From: Glandiceps talaboti | Taxonomy: Eukaryota; Hemichordata; Enteropneusta; Spengelidae | Length of the DNA stretch: 64,000 bases | NCBI RefSeq assembly: GCF_964340395.1 | Contig: NC_135570.1 | Coordinates: 7,818,822 to 7,882,821 of the forward strand | Direction of reading: 5' to 3' | Part shown: one piece after another, positions 11,226-23,723 of the stretch | Position numbering within the stretch: position 1 is the first letter of the stretch | Layout of the letters: the number at the start of each line of letters is the position of its first letter | The notes under the pieces: model-generated | Databases searched by the model: none | The model's input: only the letters and a program-made list of their open reading frames with translations | What the model was told of the DNA's origin: nothing | Program-made: the position numbers and the translations under genes

Positions 11226-11816
11226 GTGGATCATGGATGGATAAATGGATGGACGAACAGACAGACAGTTCATACTTGTATTCATTGTCATAAACCACAG
11301 CCACTTTTACGCACCAAGACTGCCAATTTTGCAGTGTTGCCAAAGAAATAACAGTTCTGGTTTGCGTGAATGACTTGTATTGCAGGTGTGACGGATTATT
11401 GACTTCGATGATAATTTCACTCCATCATTATGTGATGGGACTAGAATAAAGTACAGTTATCTGGTAAGATTGTATCTCTTTGAAGAAAGGTGATACTATC
11501 ACACTTTTCAATTACATCTGACTGAAATGTGTGTTTTCTATTCATACCTTTTACTGTTGGATAAAGGTAGTTGTATACCTCATAGGAAAAGGTCTGTGCA
11601 AAGAATAACAGAGGATGAAAATGGCATTTTGAGAGAAAATGACTATTTTGTCTCTAGGTCCTCCATTGATTCATGATGTTTACCCATACCCCACCCTTTA
11701 GCGAGATTTAGTGGGGAACAATAAACTTACAAAAAATGCCGTTGGGCGCTTTTCAGGAATTTTTCATTTTTAGCACAACTGTGTACACTGAGGTAGTTTA
11801 GTAGTGCCATAGGCAT
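11226..11816. other. intergenic, nothing recognised
   Basis: No exon, RNA gene or repeat could be supported here. Confidence 0.4.
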
Positions 11817-11848
11817 GGTGTGGTGTGTGTGTGTATGAATGTAGTATG

Positions 11849-11879
<31 letters not shown>

Positions 11880-11915
11880 AAATATGTATGTGTGTGTGTA
11901 TGTATGTATGTAATA
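11817..11915. repeat. compound (GT)n/(AT)n/(GTAT)n microsatellite
   Basis: Runs of GT, then AT at about 11851-11868, then GT and GTAT. It borders the SINE-like element on its right. Confidence 0.85.
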
Positions 11916-12190
11916 ATCATGTTAGTTTGTATATAGCACTTTCCCACTTTGTGCTCAAAGCCCTTTACAATTATTACCCCTGGCATGGATCTATAGTGGC
12001 ACAGCGGTCCTATATACATCCTCAACTCCCTGGGGAGCATACAATCCACTGTAGCCGCTATAAGCACATAGGATAAAGTATTCACATTGCAACCTCTATC
12101 CTACCAGGTCCCCATTATACAGCTGGGTTGACTAATGCACAGTCATGGTTCAAATCTTGCCCCAGGACTTTAGCCACTCAGTGACAGCAA
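11916..12190. mobile_element. SINE-like interspersed repeat
   Basis: Contains 'tatagcactttcccac', 'gtgctcaaagccctttacaa', 'cccctggcatggatct', a 'tccctggggagcatacaa' block and 'tgccccaggactttagccac'. Blocks like these ('ctcaaagcgctttacaat', 'cccaaggac') are familiar from short interspersed repeats in several invertebrate genomes. That comparison is from memory. There is no tRNA-like box at the head, so the class is open. Confidence 0.45.
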
Positions 12191-12545
12191 TGATTGCATT
12201 TTGACACAACTGGCCCTAGCAATCATGGCCACGCCCTTAGCAACATTGAAATGATGCTGCATATTACAAAGATAACAACAGGGATAGGTAGGTAAGTGAA
12301 TAAGGAATAAAAAAATGTATGTAAATATACCTAGGAACAAGACCATGCCCATAGCAACAGCCAATTACAGTTGTGCTACAACACCATTGGCGCTACCTGA
12401 TAACTAGCTTCACTCAAGCTCCACTTCGGTTCCTCTTTGAACCTATAATCTGTTCGTGACATACTTCACTTGAGAATGGCTGTGATCGCATTGGCTATTT
12501 CCCTTCCCCTTTCAGCCTTGGGCTGTTCGCAACACAATTGATATA
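12191..12545. other. intergenic, nothing recognised
   Basis: No supported gene or repeat. Confidence 0.4.
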
Positions 12546-12616
12546 TGACAAAGTTGTAGGATGTATACAGTGTACGTGTATTGTCTCATATAGCTGTATA
12601 CTTACAACTTTGACAA
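12546..12616. other. short hairpin with ~22-bp arms
   Basis: Left 'gacaaagttgtagga' plus 'tgtatacag' pairs with right 'ctgtatacttacaactttg'. The loop is about 20 nt. The size resembles a pre-microRNA, but there is no independent support. Confidence 0.35.
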
Positions 12617-12894
12617 TGAGTTGACTGTTTTGAAAAAAAAAGACATATCAAAGAAAAATATGTTAACTCATGCATGACATATATGTTGAGTGCCCCTGAA
12701 ATATGCCACAGAAATAGTTCCATCTGAGTCTAGTCCGTTACTATGGCAACATAGATAAACAAATTCCTACTACATAGGACATCAAGAAATGATAACATTT
12801 GATAGATATTGTGCCTTTAAATTTATCTAGATTCCCCCAAAAAAGTGTTTGATTACTAAAGCAAATGCTATATGTTTACATTATGTTACAGGAA

Positions 12895-13020
12895 TATTTT
12901 CTTATACGGCGCCGTCCAAGACGCACCACCAAGAGGCAGTGTCGTAGAAGAAATGGCAGCTCTAGTTTGCGAGACTGGGTATATTTCGGCCAGTAAAGTT
13001 TTTTTTTTTTTAATTTGAAG
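12895..13020. mobile_element. fragment of dispersed repeat family E (CpG-richer module)
   Basis: The block 'ggcgccgtccaagacgcacc', 'aggcagtgtcgtagaagaaa', 'ctctagtttgcgaga' closely matches 37318-37390 ('ggcaccgtcaaaagacgcac', 'cagtgtcgcggaagaaat', 'ccctggtttgcgaga'). It ends near a poly-T run. It looks like a decayed dispersed repeat. Confidence 0.55.
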
Positions 13021-13494
13021 TTAGTTAAAATTGATTATAATGTACCACAGATTTATATGTCGTGCTACAGGAAAATATTAACTCAATCTTGCAAGAATTA
13101 AGGGACACTTTTTTTCGGTTACGTGAGCACCCAGCGGTGTTAAGAGAAGTCGGCCATTTACGAACTTAGCTGGTATATACTAGAGAACTCGGCAAGTTCA
13201 GTGAAAGTACTACAATGTGAATATGGTATTCAGTTTAATAAGCTCAATATAAATGCAACAATGGACAGACTTTTACAGATAACTATTGCCATGATGCAGT
13301 ATCAAGGCGTGTGTAGCATCGTCACAGCAGCTCGGGCCTCTATCACGTGACCATTGTAAATGTCAATCATAGTACTCGACTCCCCTACAAAAAAACTTTG
13401 AGCGGGTTTCACAAAAACTGTTTGTGATGATATCACAAAAGACCGTCCGCGGTATGTCTATCAGGATATGATAGGAAAGGGCCATTCACACCTG
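13021..13494. other. intergenic, nothing recognised
   Basis: No gene, RNA or repeat could be supported here. Confidence 0.4.
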
Positions 13495-13690
13495 ATTGGC
13501 TAGTGTCGATTGCCTGCCTAATTTGTGAATTGATTAAGTTACCTGATTGGTTGGTGTCAATTGCCTGACTAATTTATGAATTAATTAAGTGATCTGATTG
13601 GTTGGTGTAAATTGGATGACTTGTTTGTGAATTAATGAGCTACTCAATTAATTGGTGTGAATTGCTCGACTTGTTTGTGATTTGTTTGTG
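13495..13690. repeat. ~55-60 bp tandem repeat, ~4 copies
   Basis: Each copy has 'cctgattggttggtgt', 'aattgcctgactaattt' and 'gtgaattaattaagt' variants. The copies diverge rightwards. Confidence 0.75.
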
Positions 13691-16330
13691 TGACGAGACA
13701 AAAATGTTGAGAAAAACAGTCCCTTTTGATCTTTTTTGTACAAAGTAAACGCTATTGTTATAGTACCATCACAGACGGTATTGAGTAGTTTTGTCAGTGA
13801 TGGAGGAGACCATTGTTTATGAAGAAACAATTATATCAACAACTGTTGCAAGAACTGTTTATTTAAAACCAACATAGATACTGGTAGAATGTTATTCACA
13901 GTGTGTAGACACATAGGGGCTTGTAATATTCCATAGATTGTTGTTTCCAACCTTTAGACTATATATTCCTACCTGTAAGGAGAAAAGAGATATTTCTACG
14001 TAGTATAGAGATTGATACGTTTGTAGCAGCAAGATTAGTACGATGTTTTCCTAAGAAAACGGCAATCTAAACAGTAATACATGCCCCTGTGTGTAGACAT
14101 ATACAGTGCACTAGTGGAGGGGATGTTTATGATGTTGTAACAGTTCAGTGAGAAGGGTTGTAATCTTGTGGTCTAATCAATCACTGAGTTGTAACAGTTC
14201 AGTGAGAAGGGTTGTATTTAGACTGTGCGAAGTCATAGTGTAGTACGACCCGTAGTAGCGATGAATGATAGGATATACAGTGTGCAATTGCAACTCTAAA
14301 TTTATATATACACGCTGTAAAAAAAACGATGTTCAACCGTTATTACTTCTTGTTCGTATTTATCTTGTTCGTATTTAGTAAATTATTGAAAAAAGGGCTA
14401 TGCATGGGCATGGAAAACGACATTCATAATGACCGGATACTACTGTTGTTATGTTCCATTATGCATTAGTGATACAGCCATGGTTCTAAACAAGTTTACA
14501 GATCTTAATGAGATCAAATTAATCCAATTCAAAAACTTTGTCTTTTCAATTCGCTTTTAGGTCTACTACAACCAGTGTTTGGACAATCGTGTAAAAGTGA
14601 TTCTACATAACGTGCGAGTTCTCACTTTAAACATTCGCCATCCATGTGCATTTATAGCTTTATCGTGTTATTTTCGATCAAAATCACGATTCTACATGTA
14701 AACATTAATTCTCACATATTTGTCAGTCTTTCTCAACACCAACAGTAGCAATGAGATAGTTTTCATCATACAGTCAACGTATTATCAATGTGATGACGTA
14801 TCATCATCACTCGCCAGTAATTAGATGCATCATGTTCTCACTACAACAAAGTGACGAAAACATGCTATAATGATGAATTACAAATCCGGCTGACGTAATA
14901 CCTTTAGTCTCCTTTTAATAAACGGTTCAATAGGACCAGCTCTGTTTAATTAACGTGTTAATCAGACTACAATTACCGCTATTGTTACTCAAGAGGTTTC
15001 TTTCTTCAGAGAGTTTGCTTTGTAATGGCCGCCATTTACATCATATTAATAATTTGCGTTTGACAATTGGTAGTAGCTACGAACATATCACGTGTTGTTT
15101 TACACAGAACATGGAGGTAGAAAAGTCCTTCCTAACCCCATGCACAGAATGACTATCTCCGTTACTTACAACTGTTACAAATGCGGCTGGTTCAAGCAAT
15201 TCGAGATTGTTTTGTAAAAAACAGACAACACTTTTGTAAGCATGTCAAGCGTAACTGATGTTTGAAACATTAAGAGAGTTTGTAGTCGATCTGCAAATGG
15301 TTCGTTAATTGCTTGGGCGGATTCGACACACATAATTGCCCCACTCATAAATTACACACCAAGCTGCTCTAATTACGTCCGCTGTCAAAAGGGAAATGTA
15401 TACTTAGTTCAAGTGACCAAATAAAATGAAAACCCACAAATCGTAACTTAGAGAAAGTAGAGAGAGAGCATTAACTGGGGGGACGCAGGAAGATACCACC
15501 GTAGTGTGTGGGCCACACATATTAAAATGCATGACATGACGCACGGTGTGGATTTCTTGTCATGGCGATATTCACCGTGCTATTTGACTCGGCTTATAGC
15601 ATTCCATCGTTGGAATCATGGATAACTTTAATTATTAGCAGTGTGAATGAAATACACAAACAATCCCCAAGTCAACATCGCTTTGACGTGGATCTTACCG
15701 AACACATAGCTGTGTATTACATTGTTTGCGTAATTCCAGTAGCTTCGAAGATAAGAGCGTTGACACTAGAATACCGTCAGACTCATCTCGTCATTAAAAT
15801 TATGATGACTACTGAAGTAGTGACTCAGATGATGAAAGACGTTAACATCTGCAACGTGATAATTTACGGATGGATGAATAAGGTCAGTTTTTGGCGCATT
15901 TCACAGTAGTCGGTGATACCGCTTCAAGGTACAAGAGAGCGCACATTGACACACAACAAAAGGGTGCCAAAACTTAGGAGCATTCTTATGCAGTGTGTTA
16001 ATACAGTTGTCACTCGGTGTTCGCCGACGATCGTTTTCTGCCTCATTTAGCCAATAACTTGTGGTCTTTAGGGAAAGGCGGCATCTTTTATCTTTCTGCT
16101 GTTTGAACTTGTTGCTTCACTCTCATTGGTTCTTCCTTGCAAACACCCCTTTTGTTTGAGGATTTCTTCATCCCACATCGTTAATCTAGATGTGGTAAAA
16201 AGCGCGGTGTGTGTAAAGTGTGTATTAAGGAGCAAACTCGCATTCATTCACCAGTTGCCCAAGTGTGTGTTGTACTGACTGACACAGTGGTTGCAAGTCG
16301 TCGTCTTCTGGAGTATAACGTCATCTCAGC
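13691..16330. other. upstream region of Wnt8
   Basis: 2.6 kb without a supported exon. A 55-bp-spaced duplicate of 'gtaacagttcagtgagaagg' lies at about 14138 and 14193. A 115-codon open frame (15562-15909) has no recognisable domain. The region is the natural place for the Wnt8 promoter and enhancers, but I could not identify a confident TATA box, initiator or factor sites. The 5' UTR presumably ends at 16330 and its start is unknown. Confidence 0.4.
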
Positions 16331-19300
16331 ATGCTTTCCAAACTATCTTCTCTGTTATGTTTCATGGCGATCCAGGCACAGTATGTGGTCCACTCTTGGT
16401 AGGTATACGTGTTAGAACTCCATATCTGTTTATGACGTTCCTATTATTATGTCTTACCTTGTCGTCAATTTACAGTCGTTCATAGAATTAAACAAACACT
16501 TTTTTTTTCTTTTACACCGCAGGTCGTTAAACAACTTGATGAGCGGCCCTCAGGTATGTCATTTCAATGTAATTGAGCTAAAGCTTAGCTATTAGTATTG
16601 ACATTTTGATCCATAGCTTACGGTATGACGTATACATCTAAAAGTTTGCTATACAGATTACGATCTTGTTAATTTCACGAGTACCTGTATGTCGGATTAC
16701 GATAGTGTACATTTCAAGAGTTCCTCTATTTCGAGTGGTTCCGCCTTTGTTACGTTTCCGTTCTGTCGTCAATACGAGTGAAAGTATTAACATTGAAACG
16801 GACAACCACAAACGTATGCAAAGTTTTCCGTCCACAAACAGTGAACATTCCCGTGGGTAAGAAAAAAACTTTTGTCTACACGGAGTAATAAACTCCCGGT
16901 TGCATTGATTCGATGTACAGGCTATAAAACACCAAGTAATGTTTGTCGGTATCGTTGTCTCATCTTCTAGAATCTACCTCGGTGTTAATAAAAGCTAATA
17001 ATGTCAGAGTGGGTAGGCCATTAGTTCATTTCAAGCCCCGGAATTTAATATTACATTTTTTACTTCTCCAATGTCAGTGACTCGATTTGCTAAACATGCC
17101 CTGAGCGTATTAGGTCACAGACTTTATCACGAGTTATTTGTTGTACGGACACCACAATGATTAGTGTCAGGAACTGTCCGCTATTTCATCAACCTTATAA
17201 TGCCCCCAATCTTAATCGCTAAACCGTCACTGGTAGGCATAAATCGAATCTCGTCATGTTTTTAAGTCACACACTGTATACAGTATCTTCACTGACCCTG
17301 GATGTTTTTCTCACGGCAAGGCAAATTCCGAACCGGAGCGTCTTTATTTGAATCACTTTCGCTTGACTTATTTTCTGAAGGAAGAATCTATTTGTTGAGT
17401 ATTATGTTTGTCTTCTGGTTCAGCTGCATTGTATTGGGACAGACATGCAACAAGATAATGTTGGAAAGAAGTGATATAGCTTGGGGTCCATGGACCAGAA
17501 CTAATCAATCGGAGGCAAGTCACCAAGCTTTCCTTTGGTGTCATTTTGCTTGCTGTGTAGCTCCACCCGCCCGCCTTCAACTTTTTTATTCGGCTGAACG
17601 AATCTTTAATATGTGCTTTAAAGCTAATTTCCTTACAGTTGACTTTTTCCCTTGTGTGGCTCGGTCCTATGATTGTTCACCTACCGTTTGACACATGTAT
17701 TCACATGAAAGGTGAAGTTTTTTGTTATAACGCCTGCATACCATGACTCGTGTTGTAATGTGTTCTCTTTGGTTTGTGACATCCACGTGTTTTGTACTAA
17801 AATATAGGGGTGTGTAGCACTTACAATATAGTCATTCCAAACTTTTTTCTCTAAGAACTTTTCTTCAGATGATTGTGAGCTCAAATTTGTCAGTGAATTT
17901 GTAAACCGTCTTGGCTGTTTCCTCTATCACAATTCAATAGAGTGTTATGCCGTTAGTGTTTAGTAAGTTGGTCCACAAAGCTTCTGGTAAAGGGGTGTGC
18001 CGGGTATGTGATAGTACGTATCTACAGTGTTAGCATTTCCTGTTGACTATTGAGTAGGTAATAGCTAGCTAATCAGATCACTATCAAAAGCTGGAATAGT
18101 GAATAGATAGAAAGTGCTTCCTAAGAAGGCATATTTGGCCAGATACTTCTCCCACACCATTGTCTTTTGTTTCGACTGCAGTAGCGTATTATCGTACCGT
18201 GTGGTCCACAGATCACCGTTTTCTGTCTGGACATTGTCAGTCGATAGACCTACTTATGGGTTTGATCAGTTTGTATGTAATCACTCATGAAGCTGCTTTT
18301 TCGTACCTTTTTGGTCCTTTAAAAAAAAAATATCAAATGCTCCTTCCGATTGACTAAATTGTTAATCCCATGTACTCATCGTGATATCATAAAGATACCT
18401 TTGTGTATCTCCGTGTTTATACTATAATATGTATAACTGCCTGTTGTTGTCCGTATGTAAACACCGATGAACCGAGTGCGGACCGGTTGACTAGTTTATC
18501 AACATGTTTTGTTTTCACTTGTTTGTCAAACATGTCTGACATATCCGTGTATATAGCAACTACAGTCAATAATAAATGTTGGAAATCTTTGGTGTTGATC
18601 ATATTTTTTGCAAGTAATATACGTCACGTGACACCTCAAATATGAATACCAAAAAAGTCAATCTCTTTTTTGTATAAAGGGAACTGTCAATAGTCAAACC
18701 GCGTTAAGTCAAAAGGGACGTTTTCAATACCAATAGCACAAGGCTTTGTTTACTCTGAGTGTACGACCACTACGTTGGTTTGGCCACAGACAAGAAATAC
18801 ATTCTTCCTTGTCTGTGTTTAGCTTTGTCTTCTACCAATACTATCAATAGCTTGATTATCTGTATTATTGAAACTTTCTGGAGCACAAAACATTGATGTT
18901 GAAGAGTTTTATCTTCGTCGCAATTCTGGCATTTTTCATTTGCAAATATGGACGAAGAAGGTTTAATACTACTGTGTCTATGGAAATATTTCGTCGATTC
19001 CACGGAAAAGTCAACGAGACGAAAGTATGGAGAGATTGCGATTAATTTCACCAGGGATATTATGTTTACTGCTCCGATATATCTGTCAACAATAATAACT
19101 GACAGCGGAACAAGAAAGATAGACTACTGTTAATTTTTTTTGCAACTCCCAGTGATATGTGTAACATTAGTATACATGCTGTCTTGTTATCACTATCAGT
19201 TTTATACCGTGTTTCAGTGCATACATGTGTTATTCCAATCCTGTAATTTGTGACCAGGGGACCCCCATCCCTCACATCCTTCGGTTTGTTTCCATGGAAA

Positions 19301-19841
19301 TTGATCTATTTGGTCTTCTAAGTACGAACACTGCGTCTGTTAAAAAGGGAAAAATAGCGGACTTTTTCTGACACCGAGGTCCATCCTGTTTTAGTCCAAT
19401 GTTAGCATGTAAGGTCACATTCGAAACACCACTCCGCAAGTGGAAACCCACCTGGGCCATATGAGTTTAGGTCTACGATTTTGTCATTGTTTGTGTCTAG
19501 TGACACCAAGTATAATTTTTTTCACGTCATTTTGGTTTTAAATCTAAAATGTTGTTTCTTATCTATTACAGGCAGGTTTAACAGACACCCGGAGTGTAAT
19601 AGCTGGAGTACAGCATGGAATGGAAGAGTGTCATCACCAGTTTTTATGGGATCGTTGGCGTTGTCCTGTAGATCCCAATTCACTGCCTATTTTCAACCAG
19701 AATGCCTTACCGAGTGGTGAGTAAAAGTGTTTGTTTTCACTAAATTAGACGTTGCCGATGTGATGACAGATGTACTTAGTCTGTAACAACTGTTACTAGT
19801 TAAGCTACAAACTATGCTGTTGGGTAATCTAATGCAAATAC

Positions 19842-19876
<35 letters not shown>

Positions 19877-22547
19877 GTCATATGCCTTATCTAGGCAAGG
19901 TCATGCAGTACTAGTATTTTAGTATTTATTTGTTTGCATCGTGCCAGTTCGTTCTGTACAACAATTTTCCTTGAAATTCGTGAAGAAAATGTTTACCATG
20001 TTCTAACTCGGACCCCTGTGTATTTCATAGCCTTAATCCTTTGCGCTAGCGGATTTCGACCCCCACGGGGAGGGGGAGGGGATACCTCAAAATTTTCAGA
20101 CGGGATGTGTGGCCCAAGTTCAAAATATCTACCCATTATAATACAAAAACAGACACATTGTTAGGGGTTACAACCATCCGGTCAATTACCTTCATTCTAA
20201 TGATGTGAATGTATTTCTGACTGGAACCATGAAGAGATTTCCCATGTTAGTCAACCCCATAATAAAGGAATTTCGACACCGACCCATGTTTAGGGATTTT
20301 CTTTTTGAAGAAAGTGACCCATTTGGGCCGCACATACCCGTATATCTTTTTGGGATGTATACCTCCGGGACTCTAGTAGAAGTCAGGAGCGTGAATAGTC
20401 TACTTGGCTAGTATTTTTACGGTGTTTTATATTAAATCTTTGTTCTCTTGCAGCGAACAAGGAGACATCATTTGTCCATGCCATTAGTTCAGCTGGCGTT
20501 ATGTATACTTTAACGAGGAATTGTAGTCTTGGTGACTTTGAAAAGTGTGGATGTGATGACAGCAAAAAGGGTCGTCAAGGTGAGTACATCATGTCCCGTT
20601 ATACGCTCCTCAATACACTAGCTGTAGCCAGAACTTTGTTAGGTACAATAACTAACTGCTTATGGATAATATCAACCAATGGTTAACATGTTAAAGGATA
20701 TGTATATACTAGTTTGATTCTTTCATGATACCTTCTTATTGAAAGTTGTAACCTGCTTGGGTTGGTACGACGATGGAAAACCAACTATCGGGAAGGTAAC
20801 TTCCATAATGCAAATAATCTTTAGGTTTGTAGGACAATGGAAAATCTGCTATCGGGAAGCTAATACAATAATAATTGTAGTCTCCAAGCATAGGTCAGTA
20901 TAGTGTAGCATACACATTTATTAGACTACACAGGCAACAGGGTGTTAGTGAATCCATAGATTTACTAGCGAGACGAATACCGTATATACCCTCCTTTCTC
21001 AATATAGATTCGATCAATTACAAGTAAGTGACGTGTTGTATGTATTTGCTACTTTTACAGGTGGAGAAGGTTGGACGTGGGGTGGATGCAGTGATAATGT
21101 CAACTTTGGTGAAGATGTTTCTAAACTAGTTGTTGATACATTTGAAACTGGTAAAGATGCCCGTGCTGCGATGAATTTACACAATAACGAGGCAGGTCGT
21201 AGGGTGAGTACTCAATCCAGTTATCATTTTGGTATTTTTGGAACTTTCGTAATTGTCAACAGACCTCTAAGATCAATAATAGACAAGAAAAATCAACTTA
21301 CATGTTTCTTTAGAACTACAGATACAGCACCACACACAATTAGGGTTGTGTAGAGGGCATTTTACACGACAGTTTTATATGTATTCATATAATGTACACT
21401 TTCTACCTTTCTATAATGCACAAGTCGAAGTCTAATACTTAGTTTGTTAACTAAAGCCCGCCTCCACGTGGCCAAGTAGGGAAAGCGCAGATGCACATAT
21501 AGCGATTACAGAAAATGTGTGTATGTACAATACAAAATGCGTAAAAATTCCCACGGCCCTGTCACTTGAGGGCGATGATCTAGATCGCTAAACCACAGGC
21601 AAGGAAGAAATTTCTTCCCTGTCTGTGGCTAAACTGAGTGCATGACATTGTACCACCTATAATGTCATGAATACTCAACTTGTCCGGCTTTACAGGTACT
21701 GTGTCTTTGAATTTGTGTTTACGGTTCTAAATTTATTTGGCTGAAGCAATGTTGTACCAAAATGAATCAACGTAAAATGGGATTATCGTCACAGGTAAAT
21801 GATGAAAACCCAAATTATGATTTGAGAGCGTCCCTAACATGTACACACACTTTCTCTCAGTTGGTTGTTCTTTTTTTAACCGATCAACCCATCATTGTTA
21901 CGAAATCGAAAACACAAAATCGTCAACCACGTGGTTGAAAACGGCTGGGATGTTCGAGTATTTTGACACATCAACGTTTTTTTCAAGATGTTTATTCGAA
22001 TCGCAAACTTACGTTTTGTTTACTGTTTCTGTTCCAGGCTGTTCGTCAAACTTTGAAACGCACTTGTAAATGCCACGGTGTATCAGGCAGTTGTACTACA
22101 CAGACGTGTTGGAGGCAGTTGGCTGAGTTTCGCGTCGTTGGTGATTTCTTAAAACGCAAGTACGAGAGAAGCATTCAAGTGGATTTTGTCAGCGGCAAAC
22201 TGAAACAATACAACAGCGCACGTGAACAGACCTTACCCGAACTAAGTAAAAAAGATTTGGTATTCATGGAGGAATCTCCCAATTACTGCAGAGTGAATGT
22301 TTCCATCGGTTCCATGGGAACCGTTGGGCGAGAATGTGTTCGTGGCAACAGGCAAAATAAAGATGGACTCTCGAGATGGGAACGCGAAAGTTGCAAGAGA
22401 TTGTGTACGAGTTGTGGACTAAAGGTGAAGAAGACAACAGTCACCGAACTGTCAAGTTGTAACTGCAAGTTTCATTGGTGTTGCTCAGTCAAATGTGACC
22501 AGTGTGAGAGACGAGTAACAAAGTTGAAGTGTAAAGCTAGGAAGTAA
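16331..22547 (+). CDS. Wnt8: Wnt8 secreted signalling ligand
   Basis: Complete gene with six coding exons: 16331-16398, 16523-16553, 19572-19716, 20454-20579, 21061-21203 and 22038-22547. All have GT-AG borders, and they join to 340 codons. Residues 1-20 form a signal peptide ([16 protein letters not shown]). Exon 2 supplies [11 protein letters not shown], matching the Wnt8-type start of the mature protein. Later landmarks are [70 protein letters not shown] and [18 protein letters not shown]. The mature chain has 22 cysteines. Ser187 in CHGVSG corresponds to the serine that Porcupine lipidates. NCS and NVS are possible N-glycosylation sites. The protein should be secreted and bind Frizzled and LRP5/6 to activate beta-catenin signalling. 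The ATG at 16331 has A at -3. Intron 2 (3.0 kb) is the longest. No frameshift or missing key residue was seen. Confidence 0.95.
18785..18818. other. small inverted repeat in Wnt8 intron 2
   Basis: 'cacagacaagaa' faces 'ttcttccttgtctgtg' with a 6-bp loop. A related palindrome lies at 21588-21633 in intron 5. Confidence 0.5.
19841..19875. repeat. (TTG)n microsatellite in Wnt8 intron 3
   Basis: About eleven perfect TTG units lie shortly after exon 3. Confidence 0.9.
20735..20865. repeat. ~70-bp direct duplication in Wnt8 intron 4
   Basis: 'acgatggaaaaccaactatc' followed by 'gggaaggtaa' (about 20770) is echoed by 'acaatggaaaatctgctatc' followed by 'gggaagctaa' (about 20833). Confidence 0.5.
21588..21633. 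other. loop-less palindrome in Wnt8 intron 5
   Basis: 'ccacaggcaaggaagaaa' is followed directly by 'tttcttccctgtctgtgg', with two mismatches. It shares its core with the hairpin at 18785, so both may be tiny foldback remnants. Confidence 0.55.
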
Positions 22548-22685
22548 GATAACTTCTTAATATGTGTACAGACAATGCAGAAGAAATACTCCGTTCCTTA
22601 GCAACAACGCGAGAAAGTCTCGATTCATGTTTTATGCAATACGCGAGATGCTTTCTCTATTTAACAGTGTTATTTATTACCTTAC

Positions 22686-22755
22686 AGTTACCATAGCCAC
22701 ATTGCGAGGTTGCCACAACTACGTTGCGAGGTTACCATAGCTACATTGCTAGGAC
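22686..22755. repeat. ~25-bp tandem repeat, three copies
   Basis: 'gttaccatagccacattgcg' is followed by two variants ('gttgccacaactacgttgcg' and 'gttaccatagctacattgct'). It lies in the presumed Wnt8 3' UTR or just past it. Confidence 0.7.
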
Positions 22756-23600
22756 CAACTACACTTTGTATATTGCACATTGTATAAATGAACACGCAAT
22801 TTAATGACCAGGTTGTCATGTTTATTTCTGATATATTGATAAAATATATCTTTATTACTTAGGAGTATTGATCATAAAAAAATAATGTAAAAAATTGTTA
22901 TTTAAATGTATGCTCGTGTTCCTTGCTATGGCTATTTAACTTTGAAACCACGTGAGTAGCACGTGAGCCTCACGTGGGTACCGATAAAATCAATTGTAGA
23001 CCAGCCTAGGCCAAGTACCATTAGAAAGACTATTAAAAGAATTTCATACACTCGCAATAAAATTGCAATAAGTTTTCAAATACAGATTGTTTTTTCTAAA
23101 ATAATGAATCAAACAGTGTATATCTTCTTTTTAAAAAAATACCTTGATTTCCTGAGGCGTAACCCTTTAAGAAAGGACCACTAGTAAATACATAGAGCTA
23201 AAGATGACGATGACGTCACCATGAATTCACTTCACTTCGATTGTATATACTACTAATGCATTATGTAAAATTATCGTTATTTATTCCAATTTTGGATTTT
23301 TGTAAGATATCTGTAGTTTTCAATGCCAATTTCCTTTAGTGAAACAAGTTATTTCGTAATAAATTTAATAATGGTGAAAAAACCCCGATTTGATTGATAT
23401 CTGTGTATTTGTGTGTGTGTGTGTGTGTGTGTGTTTGTTTGTAAAAGTTATACTTTGTTACAATTGAAAATGCAAATTTGTACGTTCGACACATATTTAC
23501 ATATAAGCCCCCGAAACACCTGTCAAGTCTCGTAGACTTTGTATCGGACACAAGGTTCCCGACACAAAGCATAGTGCCCCTGTTTTGAACCCGAAAGAGT
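22756..23600. other. Wnt8 3' flank
   Basis: No exon was seen. AATAAA occurs near 23058 as one possible poly(A) signal. A (GT)n microsatellite lies at 23411-23434. The exact 3' end of the Wnt8 transcript cannot be placed. Confidence 0.4.
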
Positions 23601-23723
23601 GATGTCTGAAAGATGGGCCACAGACAAAGTCGCAGTCGCGTGCGTATCGAGGATTTTGTCTGCAAACATTCAGTAAGGCCGAAGAAACAAATCTATTTGG
23701 GTAAAGCGATGGCTGAAGAATAG

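Noticed and set aside
15562-15909. 115-codon frame upstream of Wnt8
   Set aside because: No recognisable domain, no splice context and no partner exon. It could be chance, so it was not called as a gene.
21839-22037. 5' part of the 194-codon open frame containing Wnt8 exon 6
   Set aside because: The Wnt similarity begins at the acceptor at 22038. The upstream codons are intron and exon 5 joins in frame at that point.
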